Positions 35,831 through 44,330 of a stretch of 64,000 bases of DNA are shown one piece after another. The DNA comes from Xanthobacteraceae bacterium (GTDB lineage: Bacteria; Pseudomonadota; Alphaproteobacteria; Rhizobiales; Xanthobacteraceae). The translations under genes and the position numbers were made by a program. The notes below the pieces were generated by a model. That model saw only the letters and a program-made list of their open reading frames with translations, had not been told where the DNA came from and made no database searches. Within the stretch, counting starts at the first letter, position 1. Each line of letters begins with the position of its first letter. Location: assembly GCA_019745775.1 (NCBI GenBank), contig JAIESR010000003.1, forward strand, positions 1 through 64,000, read 5' to 3'.

Positions 35831-36828
35831 TGGCCGGCAAACCCACCAGGCCGCGCATTTTCGTGACCCAGCCGGTCGCCGAGAGCGCGCTCGAGCGCCT
35901 GCGCACCATCGGCAGCGTCAAAGTCCATCCCGACGACAGCAAGATCATCCCGAAGACGGTGCTGATCGCGGCGGTGAAGAAGGCCGACATCCTGTTCTGC
36001 CTGCTGCATGACCGCATCGACCGCGCCGTCATCGCCGCCAATCCGAAGCTCATGCACATTGCGTCGCAGTCGATCTCGCCGTCGAATGTCGACGTCGCTG
36101 CGGCGACCGCGCAGCGGATCCCGGTGACGGTGGTGCCGCCGGTCACCACCGAAGCGACCGCCGACCTCAATTTCGGGCTGATGCTCGCGGTGGCGCGGCG
36201 CATCGGCGAGGGCGACCGCCTGGTGCGCGTCGGCAAGTTCCCCGGCGGGCAGTCGCGCCATCTGCTCGGCGCTTCCGTGTGGGGCAAGACCATCGGGCTG
36301 ATCGGCGGCGGCGGGCTGATCGGCAAGGCGGTGGCGCGGCGCGCGCACGGCTTCGGCATGCGTGTGCTCTACTGGACGCCGCGCCGGAAGCCCGAGAGCG
36401 AGGAGCGCGAGGTAGGCTTGACCTTCGTACCGCTCGACCAGCTCCTTCAGGAATCCGATTTCGTGTCGCTGCACCAGCCGCTCAATGCCGCGACCCGCCA
36501 CCAGATCGGCGCGCGCGAGCTCGGCCTGATGAAGAAGACGGCTTTCCTTATCAACACCGCACGCGGCGCGATCGTCGATGAAGCCGCGCTGGTGCGCGCG
36601 CTTAGGGCCAAGAAGATCGCCGGCGCCGGGCTCGACGTGTTCGAGCACGAGCCCAAGGTTCACCCCGAGCTCAAGCGCATGAAGAACGTGGTGATCGTGC
36701 CGCATCTCGGCAGCGCCACCGTCGAGGTGCGCGAGGAGATGGCGAACATCGTCGTCGACAACATCGTCGCGCTGCGCGAAGGCAAGCGGCCGCCGAACAT
36801 CGTCAATCCGGAAGTTCTTGGTGGATGA
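35830..36828 (+). CDS. D-isomer-specific 2-hydroxyacid dehydrogenase
   Basis: 332 residues; ATG 35830 overlaps the previous stop (TGATG), so it is co-translated with the kinase-like gene. Rossmann site TIGLIGGGGLIGKAVARRAHGFG, with catalytic Arg in NTARGAIVDE, Glu in the LDVFEHEP block and His in VPHLGSATVE. The family includes glyoxylate/hydroxypyruvate reductase and phosphoglycerate dehydrogenase. The unusual FCLLHDRIDRAVIAANPKLMHIASQSISPSNVD region resembles glyoxylate-reductase-like members. Cytosolic; NAD(P)-linked. Confidence 0.5.
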   Translation: MAGKPTRPRIFVTQPVAESALERLRTIGSVKVHPDDSKIIPKTVLIAAVKKADILFCLLHDRIDRAVIAANPKLMHIASQSISPSNVDVAAATAQRIPVTVVPPVTTEATADLNFGLMLAVARRIGEGDRLVRVGKFPGGQSRHLLGASVWGKTIGLIGGGGLIGKAVARRAHGFGMRVLYWTPRRKPESEEREVGLTFVPLDQLLQESDFVSLHQPLNAATRHQIGARELGLMKKTAFLINTARGAIVDEAALVRALRAKKIAGAGLDVFEHEPKVHPELKRMKNVVIVPHLGSATVEVREEMANIVVDNIVALREGKRPPNIVNPEVLGG

Positions 36829-36865
36829 TTTGAATACGTGAACGTGCCGCAGGCACGGTGGGATT

Positions 36866-36976
36866 CCCTCTCCCCGGAGGGGAGAGGGTTAGGGTGAGGG
36901 TGAGGGTGAGGGGGTTCGAACCTATCGAGGGACTCAAACCCCCTCACCCCACCCCTCTCCCCAACGGGGAGAGGGA
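36866..36976. repeat. composite repeat: two hairpins with a G-quadruplex-like stretch
   Basis: Left hairpin CCCTCTCCCC...GGGGAGAGGG (36866-36888), right hairpin CCCTCTCCCC...GGGGAGAGGG (36953-36975), and inner complementary arms GGGTGAGG and CCCCTCACCCC, so the whole element folds on itself. Inside are four G runs separated by TGA (36892-36914). The core TTCGAACC is shared with the copy at 51879-51977. Confidence 0.5.
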
Positions 36977-36987
36977 GCCCGTCGGAG

Positions 36988-37023
36988 CAAGCGGCACAAC
37001 AAGCGGCACAACAAGCGGCACAA
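36988..37023. repeat. three tandem copies of a 12-bp unit before a ribosome site
   Basis: CAAGCGGCACAA is repeated exactly three times (36988-36999, 37000-37011, 37012-37023) and is followed directly by GAGGAACCTAATG, the ribosome site and start of the next gene. Copy number could vary by slippage. Confidence 0.5.
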
Positions 37024-37033
37024 GAGGAACCTA

Positions 37034-37993
37034 ATGACCCGCCCCATCATCGCCGTCACCGATAGCCCGTTCCCGTCGCTCGATCCGGTCAAGGCCGCGC
37101 TCGCCAAGCTCGATCCCGATTTGCGCATCGCGAAGAGCAGCAGCGCGGAGGACATCATCGCGGTCGCGCATGACGCCGACGCCGTCATCGTCTGCTATGC
37201 GCAGATCACTCCCGCCGTGATCGCGGGGCTCAGCCGCTGCAAGGTGATCGGCCGCACCGGCCTCGGCGTCGACAATATCGATGTGCCCGCCGCCGCGGCG
37301 CGCGGCATTACGGTGACCTACGTGCCGGACTACTGCCTGCGCGAGGTCTCCGACCACACCATGGCGCTCTTGCTCGCGCTCGCGCGCAAGGTGCCGCTGG
37401 CGAATAAGTTGGTGCACTCCGGGCGCTGGGAGCTGCCGCCGATCCTGCCGTTCCGGCGCCTGGAAGGGCAGGTGCTCGGCCTGATCGGCTTCGGCAACAT
37501 CCCGCGCGCGGTGGTGCCGAAGGCCAAGGCGTTCGGGCTGACCGTGATCGCACACGATCCGTTCGTAACAAAGGACGTGCTCGCGTCCGCCGGCGTCGAG
37601 GGCGTGAGCTTCGACGATCTGCTCGCGCGCTCCGATTTCGTCTCGGTGCATGCCCCGCTGATGCCGGCGACCCGCGGCCTGGTCAACGCCGCCGCCTTCG
37701 CCAAGATGAAGAAGGGCGCGTTCATCATCAACACCGCGCGCGGGCCGCTGATCGACGAGCCGGCGCTGATCGCCGCGCTCGACGCCGGCCATCTCGGCGG
37801 CGCCGGCCTCGACGTGGTGACGACCGAGCCGCTGGCGAAGGACTCGCCGCTGCTCGGCCGCGACAACGTGATCCTGACGCCGCACACCGCGTTCTATTCG
37901 GTCGAGGCGCTGATCGAGCTGCAGACGAAATGCGCGACCGACGTCGCGCGCGTGCTCGCGGGCGAGAAGCCGGTCTATCCGGTCAAGGCGTGA
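37034..37993 (+). CDS. 2-hydroxyacid dehydrogenase, C-terminal-binding-protein-like
   Basis: 319 residues; GAGG lies six bases before ATG 37034, right after a 12-bp tandem repeat. The C-terminal-binding-protein branch is indicated by YAQITPAVIAGLSRCKVIGRTGLGVDNIDV, the YVPDYCLREVSDHTMALLLALAR block and LIGFGNIPRAVVPKAKAFG. Catalytic residues are R in NTARGPLIDE, E in DVVTTEPL and H in TPHTAFYS. It probably reduces or oxidises a small 2-hydroxyacid with NAD(H). Same strand as the previous dehydrogenase, 205 bases apart, with a repeat between, so it may have its own promoter or share an mRNA. Confidence 0.5.
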   Translation: MTRPIIAVTDSPFPSLDPVKAALAKLDPDLRIAKSSSAEDIIAVAHDADAVIVCYAQITPAVIAGLSRCKVIGRTGLGVDNIDVPAAAARGITVTYVPDYCLREVSDHTMALLLALARKVPLANKLVHSGRWELPPILPFRRLEGQVLGLIGFGNIPRAVVPKAKAFGLTVIAHDPFVTKDVLASAGVEGVSFDDLLARSDFVSVHAPLMPATRGLVNAAAFAKMKKGAFIINTARGPLIDEPALIAALDAGHLGGAGLDVVTTEPLAKDSPLLGRDNVILTPHTAFYSVEALIELQTKCATDVARVLAGEKPVYPVKA

Positions 37994-37996
37994 CGG

Positions 37997-38479
37997 TCAC
38001 TTCTCGCGGTCCCAGATCACGACCACCTTCACCACCTTGTCGTTGACGTTGGGGTGCGGCATCGGCGGGCTCTCGATGAACAGCCGGTCGCCCTCGAACC
38101 GGATGAAGCGGATCTGCTCGCCGCCAACCCAGGCTTCGTTCCACGCAATCTCGACCTTGGTGATGACGCGGCCGTTCTCGACGCGATATTGCCCGGAATA
38201 GGAGATCATGGTGCGCAGCGCCTGCGCGCGCTGCTCGTCGGTCTTCGGCACCGGGCGGCCTTCGGCGGTGACCAGCGCGAGCCAGCGCCCGTCGGCGGTG
38301 GCGATCTGGCGGCCCCGGGGCTTCTCGCCGAGCACCGGCGAGCGTTCCTTGGTCTCCTGGTCCTCGTAGATTACGGAAACCAGCGTCCACAGGCCGACGA
38401 CCTGCTTGCGGAGCGCATCGTCGTCGGCATGGGCGGCGCTGGCCGCAATCATCATGATGGCCGTCAGCAATGTGCGCAT
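37997..38479 (-). CDS. secreted lipocalin-like domain protein
   Basis: 160 residues with a signal peptide (about 1-18, AAHA/DDD). The mature part matches lipocalin-like domain family 5: VVGLWTLVSVIYEDQETKER, then GRQIATADGRWLALVTAEGRP, YSGQYRVENGRVITKVEIAWNEAWVGGEQIRFIRFEGDRLFIESPP. Members are periplasmic beta-barrel proteins commonly found beside catabolic genes; the ligand is not known. It is last in a leftward operon beginning at 42048, 22 bases after the SDR gene. Confidence 0.5.
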   Translation of the reverse strand: MRTLLTAIMMIAASAAHADDDALRKQVVGLWTLVSVIYEDQETKERSPVLGEKPRGRQIATADGRWLALVTAEGRPVPKTDEQRAQALRTMISYSGQYRVENGRVITKVEIAWNEAWVGGEQIRFIRFEGDRLFIESPPMPHPNVNDKVVKVVVIWDREK

Positions 38480-38501
38480 TTGTCTTCTCCCCGAAATTTC
38501 T

Positions 38502-39272
38502 TTATTCGGCGGTCCAGCCGCCGTCGATCACCATCGCCGAGCCGGTCATCAGCGACGACGCGCCCGACGCCAAGAATACGATCGCGCCGGTCAGCTCCTC
38601 GAGCTGGCCGAGCCGGCCGAGCTTGATCTTGCCGAGCACCTCGTCGCGGAACGCCTTGTTCTCGAAGAACGGCCTGGTCATCGGCGTCTCGAGAAAGGTC
38701 GGCCCGAGCGAGTTGACGCGGATGCCGTGCGGTGCGAGCTCGATCGCCATCGCCTTGGTGAAGCCCTCCATCGCGTGCTTCGACGCGCAATAGACGGTGC
38801 GGCGCGCGGCGCCGACATGCCCCATCTGCGAGGAGATATTGATGATCGAGCCCGGCTGCTTCGCCTCCAGCAGACGCCGTGCCACCGCCTGGGCGACGAA
38901 ATAAGCGGCGCGCACGTTGAGGTTCATGATCGCGTCGAAATCGTCGATGGTGACGTCGGTCAGCGGCTTCGGCCGATTGGTGCCGGCGTTGTTGATCAGG
39001 ATATTGAACGGCTGCGCTGCGGCGATCGCCTTCTGCATGGCGGTGAGGTCGGCGACGTCGAGCACCATTGCCTCGGCCCCGTGCCCACGGGCGCGGATTG
39101 CTTCCGCCGCTGCCTCGATCTCGGCCTTGGTGCGCGCAGCGAGCGTCACGTGCGCGCCGGCCTCGGCCAGCGCCGACGCCGCCGCCAGCCCGATGCTGCG
39201 CCCGCCGCCGGTGACCAGCGCGCGCTTGCCGTCGAGGCGGAACGAAGGGGTCCTGGCGAGGTCGACGGTCAT
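38502..39272 (-). CDS. short-chain dehydrogenase/reductase (3-oxoacyl-ACP reductase-like)
   Basis: 256 residues from ATG 39272; an ATG 15 bases upstream is possible and neither has a good ribosome site. Classical SDR: TGGGRSIGLAAASAL (cofactor glycines), LDVADL, NNAGTN, catalytic Ser in INISSQMG, Y-x-x-x-K as YCASK, and GSAMVIDGGW at the C-terminus. The Ala-Arg-Thr after strand 2 (LAARTKAE) points to NADP. It sits between the histidinol-dehydrogenase-like gene (112-base gap with a hairpin) and the lipocalin-like gene. The substrate is unknown. Confidence 0.5.
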   Translation of the reverse strand: MTVDLARTPSFRLDGKRALVTGGGRSIGLAAASALAEAGAHVTLAARTKAEIEAAAEAIRARGHGAEAMVLDVADLTAMQKAIAAAQPFNILINNAGTNRPKPLTDVTIDDFDAIMNLNVRAAYFVAQAVARRLLEAKQPGSIINISSQMGHVGAARRTVYCASKHAMEGFTKAMAIELAPHGIRVNSLGPTFLETPMTRPFFENKAFRDEVLGKIKLGRLGQLEELTGAIVFLASGASSLMTGSAMVIDGGWTAE

Positions 39273-39306
39273 GGATGCAAATCGCATGCGGCAGCGGCGG
39301 TGCGCT

Positions 39307-39336
39307 CCCCTCCCCGCCGGTGCGCGGGGGGAGGGG
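39307..39336. repeat. solitary hairpin of the DUF559-flanking family
   Basis: CCCCTCCCCGCC and the near-complement GCGGGGGGAGGGG enclose a short loop. It differs from the hairpin at 26159-26188 by only a few loop bases, but has no G-rich tail and no gene. It lies between the SDR and HisD-like genes. Confidence 0.5.
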
Positions 39337-39384
39337 AACCCGACGGCGTCCACGGCGCGATTGTTGGCACACGCAACAACATCA

Positions 39385-40692
39385 TCACTCCGCCGCCTGC
39401 GCGTAGGGCACGTTGCGGCCGCCGTAGCGGCGCACGCGCACGTTGGCTTGCTCCGCATGCGCATAGAAGCCTTCGAGGATGCAGAGCCGCGAGCAGTATT
39501 CGCCGACCAGCGCCGAGGCCTCGTCGGTCATGACCTTCTGGTAGGTGCAGGTCTTGAGGAATTTCCCGACCCACAATCCGCCGGTGTAGCGCGCCGCCTT
39601 CCGGGTCGGCAGCGTGTGGTTGGTGCCGATCACCTTGTCGCCATAGGCGACGTTGGTGCGCGGCCCGAGGAACAGCGAGCCGTAGTTCTTCATGGCGGCG
39701 AGGAAATAATCGGGATCGCGCGTCATCACCTGCACGTGCTCCGACGCGATCCGGTCGGCCTCGCGCACCATCTCGGCTTCGTCGTCGCAGACGATCACCT
39801 CGCCGAAATCCTCCCAGGCCTGGCCGGCGGCGTCGGCGGTGGGAAGGATTTTCAGGATGCGCTCGACCTCGGCCATGGTGGCGCGCGCGAGCTTCTCCGA
39901 ATTGGTGATGAGCACGGCGGGCGATGTCGGCCCGTGCTCGGCCTGTCCCAAGAGGTCGGTCGCGCACATTTCGCCGTCGACGCTGTCGTCGGCGATGATG
40001 AGCGTCTCGGTCGGCCCGGCGAGCAGGTCGATGCCGACGCGCCCGAACAGCTGGCGCTTGGCTTCCGCGACATAGGCGTTGCCCGGCCCGACGATCATGT
40101 CGACCGGCGCGATCGTCTCGGTACCGAGCGCCATCGCGGCGACCGCCTGCACGCCGCCGAGCACATAGATCTCGTCGGCGCCGCCGAAATGCATCGCCGC
40201 GACGATCGCCGGGTGCGGCCCGCCCTTGAACGGCGGCGCGCACGCAATGATGCGCTTCACGCCCGCGACCTTGGCGGTGACGATCGACATGTGCGCGGAG
40301 CCGACCATCGGATAGCGCCCGCCCGGCACGTAGCAGCCGATCGCGTTCACCGGGATGTGCTTGTGGCCAAGCACGACGCCGGGCAGCGTCTCGACCTCGA
40401 GATCGCGCATAGTGTCCCTCTGCTTCTGGGCGAAGTTCTTCACCTGCGCCTGCGCGAAGCGGATGTCGTCGAGGTCGCGCTTGGCGACCTGCGAGATCGC
40501 GCGCTCGACCTCCTGCGGCGTCAGCCGGAACGAGGCCGGCGACCAGTCGTCGAACTTCTGCGACAGCTCGCGGATCGCCACGTCCTTGCGCTCCTCGACC
40601 TGCGCGAGGATGCCTTCGACCGTCTCGCGCACCTTGGCGTCGGCGGCCTTGATCTCACTTGCGTCCATTCCGCGTTTGAGGAAGCGGACCAT
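39385..40692 (-). CDS. histidinol-dehydrogenase paralogue (HpsN/sulfopropanediol dehydrogenase-like)
   Basis: 435 residues from ATG 40692, preceded by GGAGG. All HisD zinc and catalytic residues are retained: Gln and His in [14 protein letters not shown], Glu-His in SEHVQVMT, Asp in [14 protein letters not shown], and His in [10 protein letters not shown]. Yet there are no other his genes here and the N-terminus ([37 protein letters not shown]) fits the HisD-like group that includes sulfopropanediol 3-dehydrogenase HpsN. So it likely oxidises a primary alcohol to an acid in two NAD-dependent steps, on a substrate other than histidinol. It follows the HIT gene by 43 bases. Confidence 0.5.
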   Translation of the reverse strand: MVRFLKRGMDASEIKAADAKVRETVEGILAQVEERKDVAIRELSQKFDDWSPASFRLTPQEVERAISQVAKRDLDDIRFAQAQVKNFAQKQRDTMRDLEVETLPGVVLGHKHIPVNAIGCYVPGGRYPMVGSAHMSIVTAKVAGVKRIIACAPPFKGGPHPAIVAAMHFGGADEIYVLGGVQAVAAMALGTETIAPVDMIVGPGNAYVAEAKRQLFGRVGIDLLAGPTETLIIADDSVDGEMCATDLLGQAEHGPTSPAVLITNSEKLARATMAEVERILKILPTADAAGQAWEDFGEVIVCDDEAEMVREADRIASEHVQVMTRDPDYFLAAMKNYGSLFLGPRTNVAYGDKVIGTNHTLPTRKAARYTGGLWVGKFLKTCTYQKVMTDEASALVGEYCSRLCILEGFYAHAEQANVRVRRYGGRNVPYAQAAE

Positions 40693-40735
40693 TGGGAAAC
40701 CTCCATTACTCGACCGCAACCCGCACGGTTGGTCA

Positions 40736-41098
40736 TTATCCTTGCTTGGCCAGCACGCAGCGGATGCCGCCACGCGGGTCCGCCACATCGCCTGCATAGC
40801 GCGGGATAAGATGCACATGCACGTGCATCCGCGACTGGCCGCCGGCGCGTCCGATGTTGACACCGATGTTGTAGCCATCGGGAGAATGCTCGCGTGCGAT
40901 GTGGGCCCTGGCGCGGTCGAGCAGTCGCAGAATCGCGGCCTTCTCCGCAGCCGTCATCTCGAAGAAATCTGCCACGTGCCGGCGCGGGACCGCCAGCACG
41001 TGGCCTTTGCTCAGGCTGTTGTTGTCGTAGCGGACATAGGCGAACTCATCCTCGATCAGCACCATATCGGGCGCGCAGAGCTCGCACTCATCGGTCAT
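40736..41098 (-). CDS. HIT-family nucleotide hydrolase
   Basis: 120 residues. The histidine triad is intact as H92-V-H94-V-H96 in [11 protein letters not shown]; an N-terminal CELC pair could bind zinc as in HinT-like proteins. The ATG overlaps the TGA of the cyclase gene (ATGA), so the two are coupled. HIT proteins hydrolyse AMP-lysine, dinucleotides or related nucleotidyl compounds. What it does in a catabolic operon is unclear. Confidence 0.5.
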   Translation of the reverse strand: MTDECELCAPDMVLIEDEFAYVRYDNNSLSKGHVLAVPRRHVADFFEMTAAEKAAILRLLDRARAHIAREHSPDGYNIGVNIGRAGGQSRMHVHVHLIPRYAGDVADPRGGIRCVLAKQG

Positions 41099-42048
41099 TT
41101 GATCGCCTGCGGATTGATCGGCGAGCCGGTGCCCCCGGTGATGATCAGCGGCGGGCCGCAGAAGAAGAACTCGTAGACGCCGTCCTCGTCGCAGTCCTCG
41201 GCCAGCTCCTTCAAGTAGAAGATCTCGCCCATGCACAGGCCCATCGCCGGGATCACCACCCAGTGCCACGGCTGGTTCGCCTCGGTGGTCTCGTTCGGTC
41301 GCACCTCGACGCCCCAGGTGTCGGTACAGATCGCGGCGATCTGCTTGTCCTGGCACCAGTAGCAGTTCTCGAACTTCACACCGGGGGCGTCGCCGCCGGC
41401 ATAGCCGCCCCATTTCTTCTCCTTCAGGCAGCGTTCCATCTGCCCGGTGCGGACGATGACGAAGTCGCCCTTGCCGATCTGCACGTTCTGCTGCTTGGCG
41501 CACTCGTCGAGCTCGTCGTTGGAGATGCCTTCGCTGTCTTGCAGCCAGTCGACGCCGCGATGGCGCGCGATGTCGAGCAGCACGCCGCGGCCGACCATCT
41601 TGTTGCGGGAATGCTCGATGCCGAGCACGCTCAAGCCGCGCGAGTCGATGAGTTTCGCGTCGTAGCCGTTGTAGGCCTTGTCCTCGTAGAAGATGTGGCC
41701 GAGCGCGTCCCAATGCGTCGCGCCCTGCACGCAGAGGTTCAGCGTATCGTCGGCGTAGCGGATCTTGTTCCAGTCCTGCTGGCCGGCGACGGCGTCGGTG
41801 CCGGTCGCCAGCATCTGGTGGATCGGGTTGAAGCGGCCGCCGAACAGCCCGGTCTGCGGGCCGTCGCGGTCGAGCGGAATGCCGAGCGCGAACACCTTGC
41901 CGGTGCGGATCAGGCTCGCCGCCTTCACGATATCCTGCGGCGTGATGTGGTTCAGCGTCCCGATCTGGTCCTGCTTGCCCCAGCGGCCCCAGTTCCTGAG
42001 TTTTTCGCTGGCCTCCTGGATCGCCTGCCGGCCTACCTTGATGTTCAT
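41095..42048 (-). CDS. cyclase-family hydrolase (kynurenine formamidase fold)
   Basis: 317 residues, first gene of a leftward operon; ATG 42048 has a GAGGGG-like site just upstream. It belongs to the metal-dependent cyclase family: after residue 30 LNHITPQDIVKAASLIRTGKVFALGIPLD, then the metal motif in CVQGATHWDALGHIFYED, where the usual first His of HxGTHxDxPxH is Val but the later His, Asp and His remain. The C-terminal EANQPWHWVVIPAMGLCMGEIFYLKELAEDC is typical of the long bacterial subgroup. The reaction is hydrolysis of an amide or lactone-like bond; the substrate is unknown. Confidence 0.5.
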   Translation of the reverse strand: MNIKVGRQAIQEASEKLRNWGRWGKQDQIGTLNHITPQDIVKAASLIRTGKVFALGIPLDRDGPQTGLFGGRFNPIHQMLATGTDAVAGQQDWNKIRYADDTLNLCVQGATHWDALGHIFYEDKAYNGYDAKLIDSRGLSVLGIEHSRNKMVGRGVLLDIARHRGVDWLQDSEGISNDELDECAKQQNVQIGKGDFVIVRTGQMERCLKEKKWGGYAGGDAPGVKFENCYWCQDKQIAAICTDTWGVEVRPNETTEANQPWHWVVIPAMGLCMGEIFYLKELAEDCDEDGVYEFFFCGPPLIITGGTGSPINPQAIK

Positions 42049-42413
42049 TTCGCCCCTCTGAAATATGACGCTTGCCCGGGTTTATTGGACAGGGGTGGAA
42101 TGTACTATGGCCCCCAAGCCCGGCAATGCTCATGAGGGGGCAATGAAGCCGCATCACCTTCGTGCCCGTCAACGTCATAAGGCAGTTTTGTCGTCGATCA
42201 CGCCGGCGCGGAGGCGCGGCGCGCTTCTCTCAAGACGGCAATCGACTGTGACTGCGGTGACACATGTCCGCACGATCATTGGCGGCGCCGCTGAAATGGC
42301 GTTGCAATGCGTCACAACACCCGCGCAGAATTGCGTTGGTTGACGGATGCCATCATTCCCAAGTGATCGTTTAGACTTCGGTTTTGGGGCAGTAGCGTGG
42401 GGGAGTATGCGTG
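42049..42413. other. intergenic region with two divergent promoters presumed
   Basis: About 365 bases between the divergent cyclase and autotransporter genes. The one frame of note (42065-42343) is Arg/His-rich with no ribosome site and is rejected. The last 100 bases are relatively AT-rich (AAGTGATCGTTTAGACTTC) and probably hold the promoter of the autotransporter. No repeat or RNA gene is seen. Confidence 0.5.
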
Positions 42414-44330
42414 ATGATCAGGGCAATGGTCCTGGTGGCTGCAATGGTCACCGCCTCGACGGCGGTGCAGGCCCAGTCGCAGTTTTCGACAGTCTTCGTT
42501 TTCGGTGACAGCCTGAGTGATCGCGGCCGCGTTCCCGGGCTGATCCTGGCACAAGACCCGAGTTTCCCGTCCGGCTTGCTGTTCCCGAAATCGCCGCCTT
42601 ATTTCATGGACCGGTTCTCGAACGGTCCGACCTATGCCGAACTGCTGCCGGGTCTCATCGGTGTGGCGCCCAATCCGGGTCAGAACTTCGCCGTGGGCGG
42701 CGCTGAGACCGATACAAACAATCTTGCCAACAGCGACCTGAGCATCTTCGGCGTAAGCCTGCCGGGCATACGGACGGAGATCGACAGCTTCATCGGCGCC
42801 GGCGGCCGCTTCCAGCCCTCGGCGGCGGTCGTGCATTTCGGCGGCGCGAACGACTATTTCGCCTTCCTCGATCAGACGACGCCGCCGACGCTCGCCCAGG
42901 TTCCCGGCGAGGTCGCTCTCGTGACCGGCAACATCCGGTCCAACATCCAGGCGCTGGTGGGCGCCGGCGCGCGAACGATCATCGTGCCCAACGTTCCCGA
43001 TCTCGCCGTGACGCCGTCCTATCGCGGGACGCCGCTCGCTCCTGTTGCCGACGCTCTTTCGACGCAGCACGCGGCGGCGCTCAATGCGCAGATGGGTGGA
43101 CTCGCCCGGCAACTCGGCGTCAACATCTTCGTCGTCGACTTTGCGACGGGCTTGCGTTACGTGCTGAACAACCCGTCACTTTTTGGCTTCACGAACGTCA
43201 CCGACGCCTGCGTCACCAGCACCAGCTCGTTGCCGCCGTACATCACGCCCAGCGCCCCGTGCGCCAACCCGGGCCAGCATCTGTTCTGGGACGATGTACA
43301 TCCCACGGCGAACGCCCATCGCATTCTGGCACAGTTCGCCGCCGACACGCTGCTGGCGCCGCAGACGATCGCGGCGCAGGCGGCCTTCGCGCTTACCACC
43401 GGCGACAATTTCTTGCGGCGCATGCAGGGCGCGATCCTCTGGAACGGCGGCGTCGAACACGCTCCGATCTTCGCAAGTGCGGTCGTGCCGGACCGGGCGG
43501 ACGGGAAGAAGGTGTTCTTCAATGTCCAGCGCAGCTTCGGCAACGGCAACTCGGGTTCCAACTCGCTCGCATTCGACTATGGGGTAACCCAGGTTTCGGG
43601 TGGTCTCGTTTTTCAGCCGTGGAACAACGTCACGTTCGGCTTGATCGGAGGGTTCGACAACGGGTCCGCCAACCTGGATCAAGCGCGCGGTTCGATCGGT
43701 CTGGATTCCTTCAGATTTGGCGCGATGGCGGGATACGACAACGGCGCACTGTTTGCCGGCACCGGCGTCGCGATCTCACACGACGATTACAGCCTGAACC
43801 GACAGACCTTCGTGCCGCAGTTGCGGGCCGGGGCTGACACCAGCGGCAACACGGTCAACGCGTTCGGGGCGGTCGGCTATCGCCGCGATTTCGGTCCGAT
43901 CACCGCCGGTCCATTGCTTGCTTTGCGCTACACCGGAGTCCGAATTTCCGGCTACTCCGAGCAAGGCGCGCCCGGCCTGGACTTGATCGTCGAAACGCAG
44001 CGCGTCCAGCAGCTGATCGGAAGTGCCGGTATCGCCGCCGCGTCGCGCTTCAATGTGGGGACTACCGCCATCGTGCCCTACGTCAATCTGTCGGTCGAGA
44101 GCAACCTGCTTCGCGACGATCGTTCCCTCGATACCGCGCTCGTTACCGTTCCAAATGTTGTTCGCATCCTCGAGATCGGGCAAGACGGCGATGTGTTTGG
44201 TCGCTTGAACGGCGGTATCAAATGGGAAATGACGCCCGGCATCAAGGGCATCTTGAGGGGCGAGACGACCTTCGGGCGCGCAGGCGGAAATGAGCACGCC
44301 GTCTTCGCCACCCTTGTGGGAAGGCTATGA
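42414..44330 (+). CDS. GDSL esterase autotransporter (EstA type)
   Basis: 638 residues from ATG 42414 (a GTG directly before it is in frame; GGGGGAG lies upstream). A signal peptide (about 1-20, VQA/QSQ) is followed by a GDSL/SGNH domain: S33 in FVFGDSLSDRG, the Gly block in PGQNFAVGGAETD, FGGANDYF with its Asn, and DDVHPTANAH with the catalytic Asp-His. Residues about 330-638 form an autotransporter beta-barrel with alternating strands (FGLIGGFDNGSANLD, FGAVGYRRDFGPITAGPLLALRY) ending in Leu. So it is an outer-membrane lipase/esterase facing outside. Its last six bases overlap the end of the converging molybdenum hydroxylase gene. Confidence 0.5.
   Translation: MIRAMVLVAAMVTASTAVQAQSQFSTVFVFGDSLSDRGRVPGLILAQDPSFPSGLLFPKSPPYFMDRFSNGPTYAELLPGLIGVAPNPGQNFAVGGAETDTNNLANSDLSIFGVSLPGIRTEIDSFIGAGGRFQPSAAVVHFGGANDYFAFLDQTTPPTLAQVPGEVALVTGNIRSNIQALVGAGARTIIVPNVPDLAVTPSYRGTPLAPVADALSTQHAAALNAQMGGLARQLGVNIFVVDFATGLRYVLNNPSLFGFTNVTDACVTSTSSLPPYITPSAPCANPGQHLFWDDVHPTANAHRILAQFAADTLLAPQTIAAQAAFALTTGDNFLRRMQGAILWNGGVEHAPIFASAVVPDRADGKKVFFNVQRSFGNGNSGSNSLAFDYGVTQVSGGLVFQPWNNVTFGLIGGFDNGSANLDQARGSIGLDSFRFGAMAGYDNGALFAGTGVAISHDDYSLNRQTFVPQLRAGADTSGNTVNAFGAVGYRRDFGPITAGPLLALRYTGVRISGYSEQGAPGLDLIVETQRVQQLIGSAGIAAASRFNVGTTAIVPYVNLSVESNLLRDDRSLDTALVTVPNVVRILEIGQDGDVFGRLNGGIKWEMTPGIKGILRGETTFGRAGGNEHAVFATLVGRL

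Noticed and set aside
36911-36922. GGTTCGAACC, resembling a tRNA T-loop
   Set aside because: It is the palindromic core of a dispersed repeat (also at 51917); no acceptor stem, D-arm or anticodon arm surrounds it.
42065-42343. A 92-codon frame between the divergent cyclase and autotransporter genes
   Set aside because: No ribosome site, odd composition, and it overlaps the expected promoter region.
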